A stretch of DNA of 64,000 nt from Bog-473 sp963809825 (GTDB lineage Bacteria > Actinomycetota > Acidimicrobiia > Acidimicrobiales > RAAP-2): positions 62,001-126,000 of the forward strand of contig CAWELJ010000009.1 of NCBI GenBank assembly GCA_963809825.1, in the 5' to 3' direction. The notes under the pieces were generated by a model. That model ran no database searches. It was not told the origin of the DNA and saw only the letters and a program-made list of their open reading frames with translations. A program made the translations under genes and the position numbers. This document shows positions 8,747-17,815 of this stretch, in pieces. The first letter of the stretch is position 1; the number at the start of each line of letters is the position of its first letter.

Positions 8747-9690
8747 TGGCGATCTCGCGCAACATCCCGGCGGACCGGGGCCTGACCTACCGGATGCTCC
8801 TGACGGGCTTCCTCTTCGTGGTGCTCTATGCCGTCTTCATCGGCGTGCTGTTCTACTTCCTCAAGAGCCTGGTCCTCATCTTGATCATCGGTGTGGGGCT
8901 CCTCTTCTGCCAGTACTGGTTCAGCGCCAAGATCGCCATGTTCGCCATGCACGCCAAGGAGGTCACGCCCGAGCAGGCGCCCGAGCTGCACGGCGTCGTC
9001 GACCGGCTGTGCGCGCTGGCCGACATGCCCAAACCGAGGGTGGCGATCGCCACCACGGACGTGCCGAACGCGTTCGCGACCGGTCGCAGCCCCAAGGCGG
9101 CCGTGGTCTGCGTCACCAGCGGGCTGCTGCGCCGCCTGGACGAGCCCGAGGTGGAGGCGGTGCTCTCGCACGAAATCTCCCACGTGGCCCACCGCGACGT
9201 CGCCGTGATGACGATCGCCAGCGGCCTGGGCATGCTGGCGGGCCTGCTGACCCGGGTGATGTTCTACTCGGAGATCTTCGGGGGCGGCCGGGGGAACGAT
9301 CAGAGCGGCGGCCAGGCCGCGCTGGTCGAGATGATCATCTTGCTGGTGTCGGTCGTGGTCTACTTCATCAGCTTCCTCCTCACCATGGCGCTGTCGCGCT
9401 ACCGCGAACTGGCCGCCGACCGGTCGGGGGCGCTGCTGATCGGCCGACCCTCGCTGCTGGCCTCGGCGCTGGTCAAGATCACCGGGGAGATGGGATCCAT
9501 CCCGACCAAGGACCTGCGGGCGGCCGAGCCGTTCAACGCCTTCTTCTTCGCCCCCGCCGTGGCCAACGGCGCCACGCAGGGCGGTGGCGGTGGCTTCAGC
9601 TTCGGCAACCTGTTCCGCACCCACCCGACGCTCGAGCGCCGCCTCGCCCAGCTGGAGGCTCTCGAGCACCAGCTCGGCCAGGCCGGCTGA
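8746..9690 (+). CDS. htpX: HtpX-family membrane metalloprotease
   Basis: A 314-residue M48 zinc protease of membrane quality control. It begins MAISRNIPADRGLTYRM, then has two N-terminal membrane helices (LLTGFLFVVLYAVFIGVLFYF and LVLILIIGVGLLF region), the zinc motif VLSHEISHVAHRD (HExxH), further hydrophobic helices (MIILLVSVVVYFISFLL) and the third ligand in YRELAADRSGALL. The ATG overlaps the inferred pspA stop (TGATG), so the two are probably translated together under envelope stress. Confidence 0.9.
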   Translation: MAISRNIPADRGLTYRMLLTGFLFVVLYAVFIGVLFYFLKSLVLILIIGVGLLFCQYWFSAKIAMFAMHAKEVTPEQAPELHGVVDRLCALADMPKPRVAIATTDVPNAFATGRSPKAAVVCVTSGLLRRLDEPEVEAVLSHEISHVAHRDVAVMTIASGLGMLAGLLTRVMFYSEIFGGGRGNDQSGGQAALVEMIILLVSVVVYFISFLLTMALSRYRELAADRSGALLIGRPSLLASALVKITGEMGSIPTKDLRAAEPFNAFFFAPAVANGATQGGGGGFSFGNLFRTHPTLERRLAQLEALEHQLGQAG

Positions 9691-9724
9691 CGGCTCACCC
9701 GGTTCCGCACGGAGGACGCCGGCA

Positions 9725-10297
9725 GTGGGTCTCTTCGACACCATTCTCGGACGCACCAAGCCGGTCCGCGCCAACCTCGATGCCCTGTTCGCCCTGCCGA
9801 CCGCGGCCCTGACGCTGCAGAGCGCCGGCGGCCTGGTGACCTCGGGCCACGCCGGCGTCTGCTGGAAGCCGCCGCCGGGCCAGGCGGCCGCCGACGCCCA
9901 GAAGGAGATCTCCGAACTGGTCGGCGAGGGCTTCCGCAACGTCCTGGACTCCTTCGACTACGGCTGGCTGCTGCTCGACGATCCCGACCTCGAGACTCTC
10001 GTGACCAAGATCCACATGGCGAACTCGACCTTGCAGGACAACGGGTGGGGACCACAGCTGCTGTGCTCGGTGTTCGGCTTCGTCCCCGGACCCGATGCGC
10101 CCGACGACGCCAAGCCCTTCCGGCTCGTCTACCTGTTCAAGCGCGGCACCTTCTACCCCTTCGCCCCCATCGACTCGCAGAAGGAGCGCCGGGACACAGA
10201 GCTCGAACTGCGCACCCGCACCATGGTGGGCGCCGACCTGCCGTTCGAATCCGACCTTTCACGTTGGTTCCCCATGTGGGACATGCCCGTCGCGTGA
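9725..10297 (+). CDS. PspA-associated protein PspAB-like
   Basis: A 190-residue soluble protein. The GTG at 9725 is preceded by a good GGAGG site at 9711. It begins with GLFDTILGRTKPVRANLDALFALPT and contains FDYGWLLLDDPDLETLVTKIH and LVYLFKRGTFYPFAP. This pattern matches the actinobacterial PspAB family, known as a neighbour of HtpX and PspA in envelope-stress loci; its biochemical role is not established. Its position completes a pspA-htpX-pspAB cluster. Confidence 0.82.
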   Translation: MGLFDTILGRTKPVRANLDALFALPTAALTLQSAGGLVTSGHAGVCWKPPPGQAAADAQKEISELVGEGFRNVLDSFDYGWLLLDDPDLETLVTKIHMANSTLQDNGWGPQLLCSVFGFVPGPDAPDDAKPFRLVYLFKRGTFYPFAPIDSQKERRDTELELRTRTMVGADLPFESDLSRWFPMWDMPVA

Positions 10298-10313
10298 CGT
10301 GACGTGACGTGAC
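10294..10313 (+). repeat. Tandem pentamer GTGAC x4 over a gene junction
   Basis: Four exact copies of GTGAC run from the pspAB stop to the start codon of the phosphatase gene. Each copy holds a GTG; the first three read GTG ACG TGA and stop at once, while only the fourth opens the long frame. Slippage by one unit would shift the start region. Confidence 0.9.
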
Positions 10314-11055
10314 CGAGGCGGTCGAACGGCTCATCGCCCTGGAAGGGGCGGTCAACTTCCGTGACCTCGGTGGCTACGCCGCCGGCGCGGGGATGCGCAC
10401 GCGTTGGCGTGTGCTCTTCCGGGCCGACGGTCTCGGTGAGCTCACCGAGCAGGATCTCGCTGTGCTGCGCGCGCTGCGCATCCGCACGGTGATCGACCTG
10501 CGCTCGGAGAGCGAGGTGGAGCGAAGCCGGTTCGACGTCGACGCGCACCCGGTCGCCTTCCATCATTTCCCCTTCATTGAGGAGCTCCCCGACGCCGAGG
10601 AGTTCGACCGGCGGCCCGGGCTGCTCGGCTCGCAGTACCAGGAGATGCTGCGCGACGCCGGCGGCCAGATCCTCGCCGCGCTGAAGGTCCTCGCCGACCC
10701 GGAGGCCCTGCCCGCCGTGTTCCACTGCACCGCCGGGAAGGATCGCACCGGGGTCCTTTCGGCCATTGTGCTCTCGCTGCTCGGCGTGGACGAGCCGACG
10801 GTGGTGGCCGACTACGCGCTGAGCGGTGAGGCCATGGTGCGGCTGCGGGCCAAGCTGATCGTCAAGTATCCCGACAGCCGCAACGTGCTCGAGAACATCG
10901 ACGAGGTGTTCTCGGCCGACCCGGTCCAGATGGAGCTGCTCCTCGACCACCTGCGCGCCACCTACGGGTCGGTGGACACCTACCTCGCCGGCATCGGGGC
11001 GGGACCGGACGTGGTCGACGGATTGCGGGCGCGGTTGCTCGAGCCGGCGACCTAG
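10309..11055 (+). CDS. Tyrosine/lipid phosphatase, Y_phosphatase3 type
   Basis: A 248-residue cysteine phosphatase. FHCTAGKDRTGVLSAI holds the Cys-x5-Arg P-loop with the Lys-Asp typical of the MptpB-like/lipid-phosphatase branch. Upstream are NFRDLGGYAAGAGMRTRW, which starts this family, and TVIDLRSESEVE. Substrates may be phosphotyrosine or phosphoinositides; it cannot be decided here. It starts in the last of four GTGAC units and ends at 11055, four bases into the convergent dehydratase gene. Confidence 0.88.
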   Translation: MTEAVERLIALEGAVNFRDLGGYAAGAGMRTRWRVLFRADGLGELTEQDLAVLRALRIRTVIDLRSESEVERSRFDVDAHPVAFHHFPFIEELPDAEEFDRRPGLLGSQYQEMLRDAGGQILAALKVLADPEALPAVFHCTAGKDRTGVLSAIVLSLLGVDEPTVVADYALSGEAMVRLRAKLIVKYPDSRNVLENIDEVFSADPVQMELLLDHLRATYGSVDTYLAGIGAGPDVVDGLRARLLEPAT

Positions 11056-11363
11056 TCCTCGTCCTCGCGCACGTCGGGGCGCAGGCGGTCGATGGCGGCG
11101 GCGAGCGCGAGGTCCAGCAGCGTGATCCCGCCCGAGTCGTGCGTGGTCAGCGCCAGGTGCACCTTGTTCCAACGGATGTCGATGTCGGGATGGTGGTTGG
11201 CGGCCTCGGCGGCCACACCGACGGCGTTGACGAGCGCGAGGGCGGCGGCGAAGTCGTGCAGTGCGGCCGTGGTGACGAGGACGTCGCCCTCCCGGGTCCA
11301 GTGCAGTCCCTGCTCCACGATCGCCGCGTCGACATCGGCCGGCCCGAGCACGGGCTCGCTCAC
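11052..11363 (-). CDS. 4a-hydroxytetrahydrobiopterin dehydratase
   Basis: A 103-residue pterin-4a-carbinolamine dehydratase. It contains the active-site block EAANHHPDIDIRWNKVHLAL followed by TTHDSGGIT, with the paired His residues of the family. It regenerates tetrahydrobiopterin after aromatic amino acid hydroxylation, although in bacteria without such hydroxylases its role is unclear (molybdopterin repair has been suggested). Its start overlaps the fumC stop by four bases, so it is read as the second gene of a fumC operon. Confidence 0.9.
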   Translation of the reverse strand: MSEPVLGPADVDAAIVEQGLHWTREGDVLVTTAALHDFAAALALVNAVGVAAEAANHHPDIDIRWNKVHLALTTHDSGGITLLDLALAAAIDRLRPDVREDED

Positions 11364-12748
11364 GGGTGCGTCATGTCCTCGGGGCGCACCGCGGCGTCGA
11401 ACTGCTCCGCGGACAGATAGCCGAGCGCAAGTGCCGCCTCCTTGAGCGTCGAGCCCTCCTTGTGCGCCTTCTTGGCCACCGCGGCCGACTTGTCGTAGCC
11501 GATGATCGGCGCCAGTGCGGTGACCAGCATGAGCGAATTGGTGAGGTGCCGCTCAATCTGGGGCAGGTCCGCCTCGAGCCCCTCGACGCAGTACTCCCGG
11601 AAGCCGCGGCAGGCATCGGTCAACAGTGCGATGGATTGCAGGACGTTGTACGCGATGACGGGCTTGGCGACGTTCAGCTCGAGGTTGCCCCGGCTGCCGG
11701 CTGTGGTCACGGCGACGTCGTTGCCGATGACCTGGATCCCCACCATGATCATCGCCTCGCTCTGCGTCGGGTTGACCTTGCCCGGCATGATGGACGAGCC
11801 CGGCTCGTTCTCGGGTAGCACGAGCTCACCCAGGCCGCTGCGCGGTCCCGACCCCAGCCAGCGCAGGTCGTCGGCGATCTTCATGAGCGACACCGCCAGG
11901 GTCTTGAGCGCCCCGTGGGTGAAGACGAGGGCGTCGTGGGCCGCCAGGGCGGCGAACTTGTTGGGAGCGGTGACGAACGGCAGGCCGGTCGCCTCCGCGA
12001 TCGCCTCGGCCACCCGCACTCCGAACTCGGGGTGCGTGTTGAGACCCGTGCCCACAGCGGTCCCGCCCGCGGCGAGCTCGTAGAGCCCCGGGAGCGTCCG
12101 TTCGATCCGGTCGAGGTCCGCCGTCAGCTGCGCCACGTAGCCCGAGAACTCCTGGCCCAGCGTGAGCGGCACCGCGTCCATGAGATGCGTGCGCCCGATC
12201 TTCGTGACCCCGGCGTACTCGAGCTCCTTGTCCTGCAGCGCATCGCGCAGCGCGGTCACCGAGGGGAGCAGCCGGTGCACGATCTCCTCGACCGTCGCGA
12301 TGTGCATGGCGGTGGGGAACGTGTCGTTCGACGACTGCGACATGTTGACGTGGTCGTTGGGATGGATGGGCGTCTTGGACCCCATGACGCCGCCGCCCAG
12401 TTCGATGGCCCGGTTGGAGATGACCTCGTTGGCGTTCATGTTGGTCTGCGTGCCGCTGCCCGTCTGCCAGATGCGCAGCGGGAAATGATCGTCGAGCGCT
12501 CCCTTGGCCACCTCGCCCGCCGCCTGCTCGATCAGGCCGGCCAGCGGGTCCTCGAGCTTGCCCAGCTCACGGTTGACGGAGGCCGACGCCCCCTTGAGGA
12601 TCCCAAAAGCCCTGATCAGGGGCTTGGGCATCGTCTCGGTGCCGATGTCGAAGTGCTGCAGCGACCGCTGCGTCTGGGCCCCCCAGTAGCGGTCGGCGGG
12701 GACCTCGACGTCCCCCATGCTGTCGCTCTCGATCCGTGTGCTGGTCAC
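11360..12748 (-). CDS. fumC: Class II fumarate hydratase FumC
   Basis: A 462-residue enzyme of the TCA cycle that interconverts fumarate and malate. Diagnostic blocks: SGTQTNMNANEVISNRA, TAMHIATVEEIVHRLL, the substrate loop GTGLNTHPEF and the superfamily signature GSSIMPGKVNPTQSE. The GTG at 12748 (VTSTRIESDSMGDVEV) is chosen because upstream in-frame residues are non-homologous. The stop overlaps the dehydratase start. Confidence 0.95.
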   Translation of the reverse strand: MTSTRIESDSMGDVEVPADRYWGAQTQRSLQHFDIGTETMPKPLIRAFGILKGASASVNRELGKLEDPLAGLIEQAAGEVAKGALDDHFPLRIWQTGSGTQTNMNANEVISNRAIELGGGVMGSKTPIHPNDHVNMSQSSNDTFPTAMHIATVEEIVHRLLPSVTALRDALQDKELEYAGVTKIGRTHLMDAVPLTLGQEFSGYVAQLTADLDRIERTLPGLYELAAGGTAVGTGLNTHPEFGVRVAEAIAEATGLPFVTAPNKFAALAAHDALVFTHGALKTLAVSLMKIADDLRWLGSGPRSGLGELVLPENEPGSSIMPGKVNPTQSEAMIMVGIQVIGNDVAVTTAGSRGNLELNVAKPVIAYNVLQSIALLTDACRGFREYCVEGLEADLPQIERHLTNSLMLVTALAPIIGYDKSAAVAKKAHKEGSTLKEAALALGYLSAEQFDAAVRPEDMTHP

Positions 12749-12857
12749 GCCTGCCAGCTTAGGACCGGCGCCGGCGCCCGAGTCCCGAGGGATCGCCGGG
12801 CCGGCCATCGGGCCATCGGCGCGCCAGGCCGGCGTGCCCGCGCCCCGCGCCCCGCTC

Positions 12858-14987
12858 TCAGCGGGCGGGGGGATGGTCGTCGGGACAGGCGCCCGGCGGA
12901 TCGTTGAAGTTGGGATCGGACGTCCATGCGCCCTGGGACCAGTCGCCGGTCGCGGGGGTGAGCGCGAAGACGGACGTCATGTCGGTCAGCAGCGCGTCGC
13001 CGTAGCGCGCGCTCCCCTCGGGACAGAGGTGGACCTTGTCGACCTTGCGCACCCGTATCCAGCTCGGGCTGGGCGCCTGAGGGTTTCCCTCCGGTGGGAG
13101 CCAGGCGGAGTAGCGCCCGGCCAGGAGGATGGAGTCGGCCAGCGGGAAGTACATCACCCGCCCGGGGAAGTACGAGGGCATTTTGGCCGCGATGGCGTTC
13201 CAGGCCACGACGCCGTCGTGGCGCTCCTTGTCGTAGGCCGCCTGGTTGGCGGGGTTGGAGGCCGGGAGTGGCCCCGACTGTGGGAACTCCGTGAAGACGA
13301 CGCCCTCGACGCCGTTGCCCGGAGTGAGCATCGTGGCCACGGCTTGGCGGAGCAGCTTCGTGTACCGGGCCGGCTGGTGCAGTGCGTTGGGCGTCGTGGG
13401 CCCGTACTGGTCCCAGCTCCACGAGGCGACGATGAGCTGGGCCCGGGTCTGGCGGATGAGGTTGGGGATCGACGTGGGCCAGTTGGTGGCGACCGTCAGG
13501 CCGAAGCCGTCGATGGTGCGGGTGGTCACCGTGGTCTCACCGGTCGCCTGGAGCGCCGCCGTGATCCCGTAGCTGGCGTCGTGCATCACAGAGTCGCCGA
13601 GGACCATGACCCGCAGCGGATCGGCCGGCGACGGCACCGTCGTCAGGCGGATCGGCTGCTGGGCCTGGTAGCCGCCGGAGCCCGGCACCGTCTGGCCGGC
13701 CGTCGTGGTGAGGTGCGTGGTGCCGACCACGCGGGACGGGTCGGCCACCGCCGGAATGGTGGCGACGACGATCAGCACGGCGGACACGACCCCGGCCAGG
13801 GGCGCCCCCCACCAGCGGACCCAGCCACGCGGGTGGGCCCGGCGTATGGGTCGCTCGACCAGGTAGTAGCTCGCGGTGGCGACCGCCAGTGTGACCACGA
13901 TGCGCAGGGCGTCGAGGGGCCAGGTCGACAGGCCGGTGCGCGTCCCGTTGAGGTAGACGATCACCGGCCAGTGCCAGAGGTAGATCCCGTACGAGATGGT
14001 GCCGATGAAGTGGAGCGGATGCCAGGCGAGCACGCGGGAGAACCAGCCCGGCTCGACGAGGCGGGCGTCGGCCACCACCAGCGCGGCCAGCCCGGCGCAC
14101 AGGAGGAAGCCCCCCTCGAACATGAAGTTGGTGGGGAGACCGCCCGGCGTGCCCGCCGTGACCCAGAACACGCCGAGAGCCACGGCGGCCAGCGGGGCCA
14201 GCGCGTGCAGGGCGCGGCACGCCCGCGCACCGGGCTGCGGACGCGAGGCGACGACGAAGGCGACCGTCGCTCCGGCCATCAAGTCGAAGAGCCGCGTGTC
14301 GGTCCCGTAGTAGACGCGGGTGGGATCGACCCCCGGGTGGAACAAGAGGGCCATGAGGACGGACGACAGGATGCCCAGGCCGACGGTGAGCGCCGTGCCG
14401 ATCTGCCGCCAGCTGCGCCGGGCCAGGCGCAGGAGGAGCAGGACGGCCAGAGGCCACACGAGGTAGAACTGCTCCTCGATCGCCAGCGACCACGTGTGCT
14501 GCAACGGGGAGGGTGACGAGAACTGGGCGAAGTAGGACTGGTGCGTGAAGATGGAGTGCCAGTTGTTCACGTAGAGCAAGGTGGAGATGGCGTCGCCGCG
14601 CAGACCGGGCAGATCGATCAGGGCGTTGGAGCCGGGCGCCGCCAAGACGGCGTCGAGGATCAGGTAGAGGGCCAGCGCGCCGACCACGAGGAACAGCGCC
14701 GGCAGCAGTCGGCGCGCCCGCCGTCCCCAGAAGGCGGCCAGGTCGAGGCGGCCGGTGCCACCCCACTCCTCGAGCAGGAGCGTGGTGATCAGGAAACCCG
14801 ACAGCACGAAGAAGAGGTCGACGCCCAGGTACCCGCCCGACGCCCACCCGAACTGGAGGTGGTATGCAACCACGCCGATGACCGCGGCCGCCCGCAAGCC
14901 GTTGAGGGCCGGCAGGTGACGGCCGGTGACGGCGGTCGGCTGGGCGCGGGAACCCTGCAGCTCGTGGACGAGGGTGGCGTCGGTCAC
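12858..14987 (-). CDS. Membrane acyltransferase (OafA/YrhL type) with SGNH domain
   Basis: A 709-residue two-part protein. Residues 20-390 are the acyltransferase-3 domain with about ten membrane helices; it opens with LPALNGLRAAAVIGVVAYH, has LGVDLFFVLSGFLIT, and the catalytic-region HTWSLAIEEQFYLVWP. After a linker, residues about 430-700 form an extracytoplasmic SGNH hydrolase-like domain with VMVLGDSVMHDASYG and a late KVDKVHLCPEGSARYG. Such fusions O-acetylate cell-wall or exported glycans. The start (GTG 14987) overlaps the upstream gene's stop. Confidence 0.9.
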   Translation of the reverse strand: MTDATLVHELQGSRAQPTAVTGRHLPALNGLRAAAVIGVVAYHLQFGWASGGYLGVDLFFVLSGFLITTLLLEEWGGTGRLDLAAFWGRRARRLLPALFLVVGALALYLILDAVLAAPGSNALIDLPGLRGDAISTLLYVNNWHSIFTHQSYFAQFSSPSPLQHTWSLAIEEQFYLVWPLAVLLLLRLARRSWRQIGTALTVGLGILSSVLMALLFHPGVDPTRVYYGTDTRLFDLMAGATVAFVVASRPQPGARACRALHALAPLAAVALGVFWVTAGTPGGLPTNFMFEGGFLLCAGLAALVVADARLVEPGWFSRVLAWHPLHFIGTISYGIYLWHWPVIVYLNGTRTGLSTWPLDALRIVVTLAVATASYYLVERPIRRAHPRGWVRWWGAPLAGVVSAVLIVVATIPAVADPSRVVGTTHLTTTAGQTVPGSGGYQAQQPIRLTTVPSPADPLRVMVLGDSVMHDASYGITAALQATGETTVTTRTIDGFGLTVATNWPTSIPNLIRQTRAQLIVASWSWDQYGPTTPNALHQPARYTKLLRQAVATMLTPGNGVEGVVFTEFPQSGPLPASNPANQAAYDKERHDGVVAWNAIAAKMPSYFPGRVMYFPLADSILLAGRYSAWLPPEGNPQAPSPSWIRVRKVDKVHLCPEGSARYGDALLTDMTSVFALTPATGDWSQGAWTSDPNFNDPPGACPDDHPPAR

Positions 14988-15508
14988 CGGCGTTCCACCC
15001 GGCACACCGACGGATCGCCGGTCGGGTGCACGAGCAGGTCCGCTGCCGGGGCGAGAGGGCCGGGATCCGCCGCGCCCGTGAGATCGAGTGCGACGAGCGG
15101 GCCCGGGCCATCGGGGCGGGGACGGTTGACGGCGTCCTGCACGGGGAAGTACGGGCCGCCGCCGTCCGCCCGGCCGTTGCGCCACAGGGCGCGGCAAAGG
15201 GCGACGGCCTCGGCGAGGCGCTCATCGAAGGGCGGGGTGAAGCACACCACGCTGCGACCGTCGCAGACGAGGTCCAGGCTCGTCACGTCGCGGGCCAGCA
15301 GGGCTGGGTGCCGACCGTCCTCTTCCAGGCCGAGCCAGGCACCCAGGAGCACCCGCGGGACCGAGGGGCTGAGCCCGGCGAGCAGCACGAGAGGGTCGCC
15401 CAGAGGCCCGGAGCGGACGAAGAGTGCCCCGGCCCCCTCGTCCACGGCCTGCAGGGCCCGGGCCCGCAGCCCGGCCACGTCGTCCGCCCGCAGCAACCGT
15501 CCTTCCAC
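14984..15508 (-). CDS. Short luciferase-fold (LLM-like) protein
   Basis: A 174-residue protein beginning MEGRLLRADDVAGLRARALQ. The segment RHPALLARDVTSLDLVCDGR followed by DERLAEAVALCRALWR is the hallmark of luciferase-like monooxygenases, but those are usually 280-350 residues, so this is a compact or C-terminally reduced version lacking the second half of the barrel. GALFVRSGPLGDPL near residue 30 is less typical. It overlaps the acyltransferase start, so it shares that transcript. Function unknown; it may be a non-catalytic relative. Confidence 0.7.
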   Translation of the reverse strand: MEGRLLRADDVAGLRARALQAVDEGAGALFVRSGPLGDPLVLLAGLSPSVPRVLLGAWLGLEEDGRHPALLARDVTSLDLVCDGRSVVCFTPPFDERLAEAVALCRALWRNGRADGGGPYFPVQDAVNRPRPDGPGPLVALDLTGAADPGPLAPAADLLVHPTGDPSVCRVERR

Positions 15509-15537
15509 GGCGAGGCAGGTTAGGGCGCTCCGGGGCC

Positions 15538-15560
15538 GCGCCCGGCGTCACGCCGGGCGC
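15538..15560. promoter_or_regulatory. Perfect 10-bp inverted repeat between divergent genes
   Basis: GCGCCCGGCG, a 3-base spacer TCA, then its exact reverse complement. It lies between the start of the luciferase-fold gene (15508, minus) and the AfsR-type gene (15626, plus), a sensible place for an operator controlling both. No T-run follows on either side, which argues against a terminator. Confidence 0.55.
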
Positions 15561-15625
15561 CGGCGGCGCCTGTGTGCCGTGCGCAGCTGAGCACCATCGC
15601 CCGCCCCGCAGGTCAGGATGGTGGC

Positions 15626-17815
15626 GTGCAGAGCCTGAGGGTGCGGCTCCTGGGCGAGCTCCAGGTGGAGGGGTGCGACCCGGCCGCGCTGGGCCGCCGC
15701 CAGCAGCGCACGCTGCTCAAGATCCTCGCGCTCCACCACGGCCGCCCCGTCGCCGTCGACCACCTCACGAGTGCCTGTGGGGCGACGCCGCACCCGCCCG
15801 AGCGTCCGAGCAGATCTCCGTGCTCACCAGCCGCCTGCGCTCGGTGCTCGGGGCGGAGCGGATCGAGCGCACGGATGCCGGGTACAAGCTCACCCTCGAC
15901 TGGCTCGACCTCGACGCCCTCGGCGAGTACGCGACCGAGGCCGAGCACCGCCTGGCCCAGGACGCCGTGGTCGCGGCGCGGACGGCCGCAGCGGCCGGCG
16001 TCGCACTCGCCCGGGGCCGGCCGCTGGCCGACGAGCCCGACCCCTGGTGGGCGGCGCCAGAGTCCGCGCTGGCCGAGCAGTGGGTGCGGCGGCTACGCCA
16101 GGTCCTGCTGGCGACCTGCCTGCGCTGCTCGGACTTCATGGAGGCGGAGCACCAGGCGCGGGCGCTGTTGGCTCCCGATCCCTACGACGAGGTCGCCCTG
16201 CGGGCGCTGATGACGGCGCTGGCCCGTTCCGGCCGCACCGCCTCCGCACTCTCCGCCTACGCGCAGTTCCGCGCCCTGCTCGCCGAGGAGCTCGGCGTCA
16301 GCCCCGAGGAGAGCACCGAAGAGATCCACCGCGCCATCCTCCTCGGCAACCTGACAACGGAGGCGGCCGAGGCGGCGCACGGCGCCGACGGCCGGGGAGC
16401 CGGCTCACGGCCCGACCTCCCCGGTCGGACCGTCGCCCTGGGGCAGCTCGACGTGCTCTTCGCGGACTCCTCACGGGGCCGCTGCATCCTCTGCGTCGTG
16501 GAGGGAGAGGCCGGCATCGGCAAGACCCGGCTCCTGCGGACCTGGGCGACGGGCCTGGTCGGGCTCCCCGTGAGCGTCGCCTCCGTGACGTGCGACGAGC
16601 TCGGCCAGGCCCTCCCCCTCCAACCCGTGCTCGACCTCGTGGCGGCGCTGGCGCAGTCGCCGGGAACCGATTCGGCCGACGCCCTCCTCGGACCGGATGC
16701 ACCCGTGCTCGGGCCCCTGCTGGGACTGGCCGCGGAGACACCGACGACGTCGACCTCCCTGACCGAAGCCGACACGGGTCAGGGCATCCTGCACGGCGCG
16801 CTGACCCGTGCGGTGCGACGGGCCGCGTTGCGCCAACCGGTCGTGCTGCTCGTCGACGACGCGCATCTCGCCGACCCGGCAACGCTGCGCTGGCTGTCGC
16901 AGGCGCCGGCCCATATGGGCGACGCGCCGCTGCTCATCGTCGTCAGTGCGCGGCTCGAGGAGGATCTCAGGCTGCCCGGCGCGACGCAAACGCTCGCGCT
17001 CGACCCGCTGGACCTCGAGGCGGCGAGCGCCATCGTCGGACCCGAGCGCGCCGACGAGCTGCTCGCCCGCAGTGGCGGCAATGCGCTGCTCCTGACCGAG
17101 CTCGCCGCCTGGGAACCTGCGGGAGCGAACGGCACGACAGAGCTCCCCCACAGCATTCGCAGCACCGTCGAGGAGCGCTGTGCCCGCGCCGGCGAGGCGG
17201 GGACGACCTTGCGCACGGCCGCGGTCATCGGGCGCGACGTCGACCTCGACGTGCTGGCCGCGGTAACGGGCGCTGCGCCGAGCCAGCTACTGGGGCACCT
17301 CGAGGAGGGGGTCCGGCGGCGCTTTCTCGTCGAGGAGGGGCCGGGGTTCGCCTTCGGCCACACGCTGGTGCGGGAGGCCCTCGCCTCCACGGTCGGCGCA
17401 GCACGCACTGCATTCATCCACCGCGAGGCGGCCCGGGCCCTCGTGGGGCGACGTGGCGCCGACCCGCTGGCCGTGGCCTCGCACGCTCGGCTCGGCGGCG
17501 ACGTCGACACGGCGGCGGCGATGCTGATGGCGGCGGCGCGCATCGCCGTGACGCGCTTCGACGCCGCCCAGGCCGTGCCCCTGCTGGACGAGGCCATCGC
17601 CCTGCACGACACGGCGGCAGCCCGGGTCGAGCGGGCTCGCGTGCTCACCATGCTCGACCGCCACGACGAGGCGGCGGAAGACCTCGATTCGGCGCGGGCC
17701 CTGGGTGCCGGTCCCGAGATTCTCGAAGTGGCGGCGTGGTCCTCTCACTTCCGGCGCCGATTCGCCGAAGCGCTGCTCCTGGCCGACCAGGGCGCCCGCG
17801 ACGCGGACTCGTTTG
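15626..17815 (+). pseudogene. AfsR/SARP-type transcriptional regulator, frameshifted and 3'-truncated
   Basis: The GTG at 15626 opens a SARP winged-helix (VQSLRVRLLGELQVEG, RRQQRTLLKILALHHG). At about 15768 the frame changes: ACGAG stands where ACGGAG would keep ECLWGDAAPARASEQ in frame, so one G seems to be missing. The second frame carries the BTAD (EALVRRLRQVLLA-like to about 16340), an AAA/STAND ATPase with Walker A EGEAGIGKTRLL and Walker B VVLLVDDAHLAD, then TPR-like helices (ARALGAGPEILEVAAW). Near 17800-17815 homology ends and the sequence becomes the reverse strand of a phosphotransferase. Normal members run to about 900-1100 residues. Confidence 0.75.

Noticed and set aside
7966..9690. 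A genuine PspA-HtpX fusion protein
   Set aside because: The native-looking PspA tail and TGATG overlap in the adjacent frame make a frame error more likely; kept as a finding for checking.
7951..9939. A 662-codon minus-strand open frame opposite pspA-htpX
   Set aside because: It mirrors well-identified PspA and HtpX and has Leu/Gln-rich low complexity without any family signature.
12717..14516. A 599-codon plus-strand open frame opposite the acyltransferase
   Set aside because: It is the antisense of a recognisable membrane acyltransferase, rich in Arg/Gly/His with no domain, as expected for shadow frames in high-G+C DNA.
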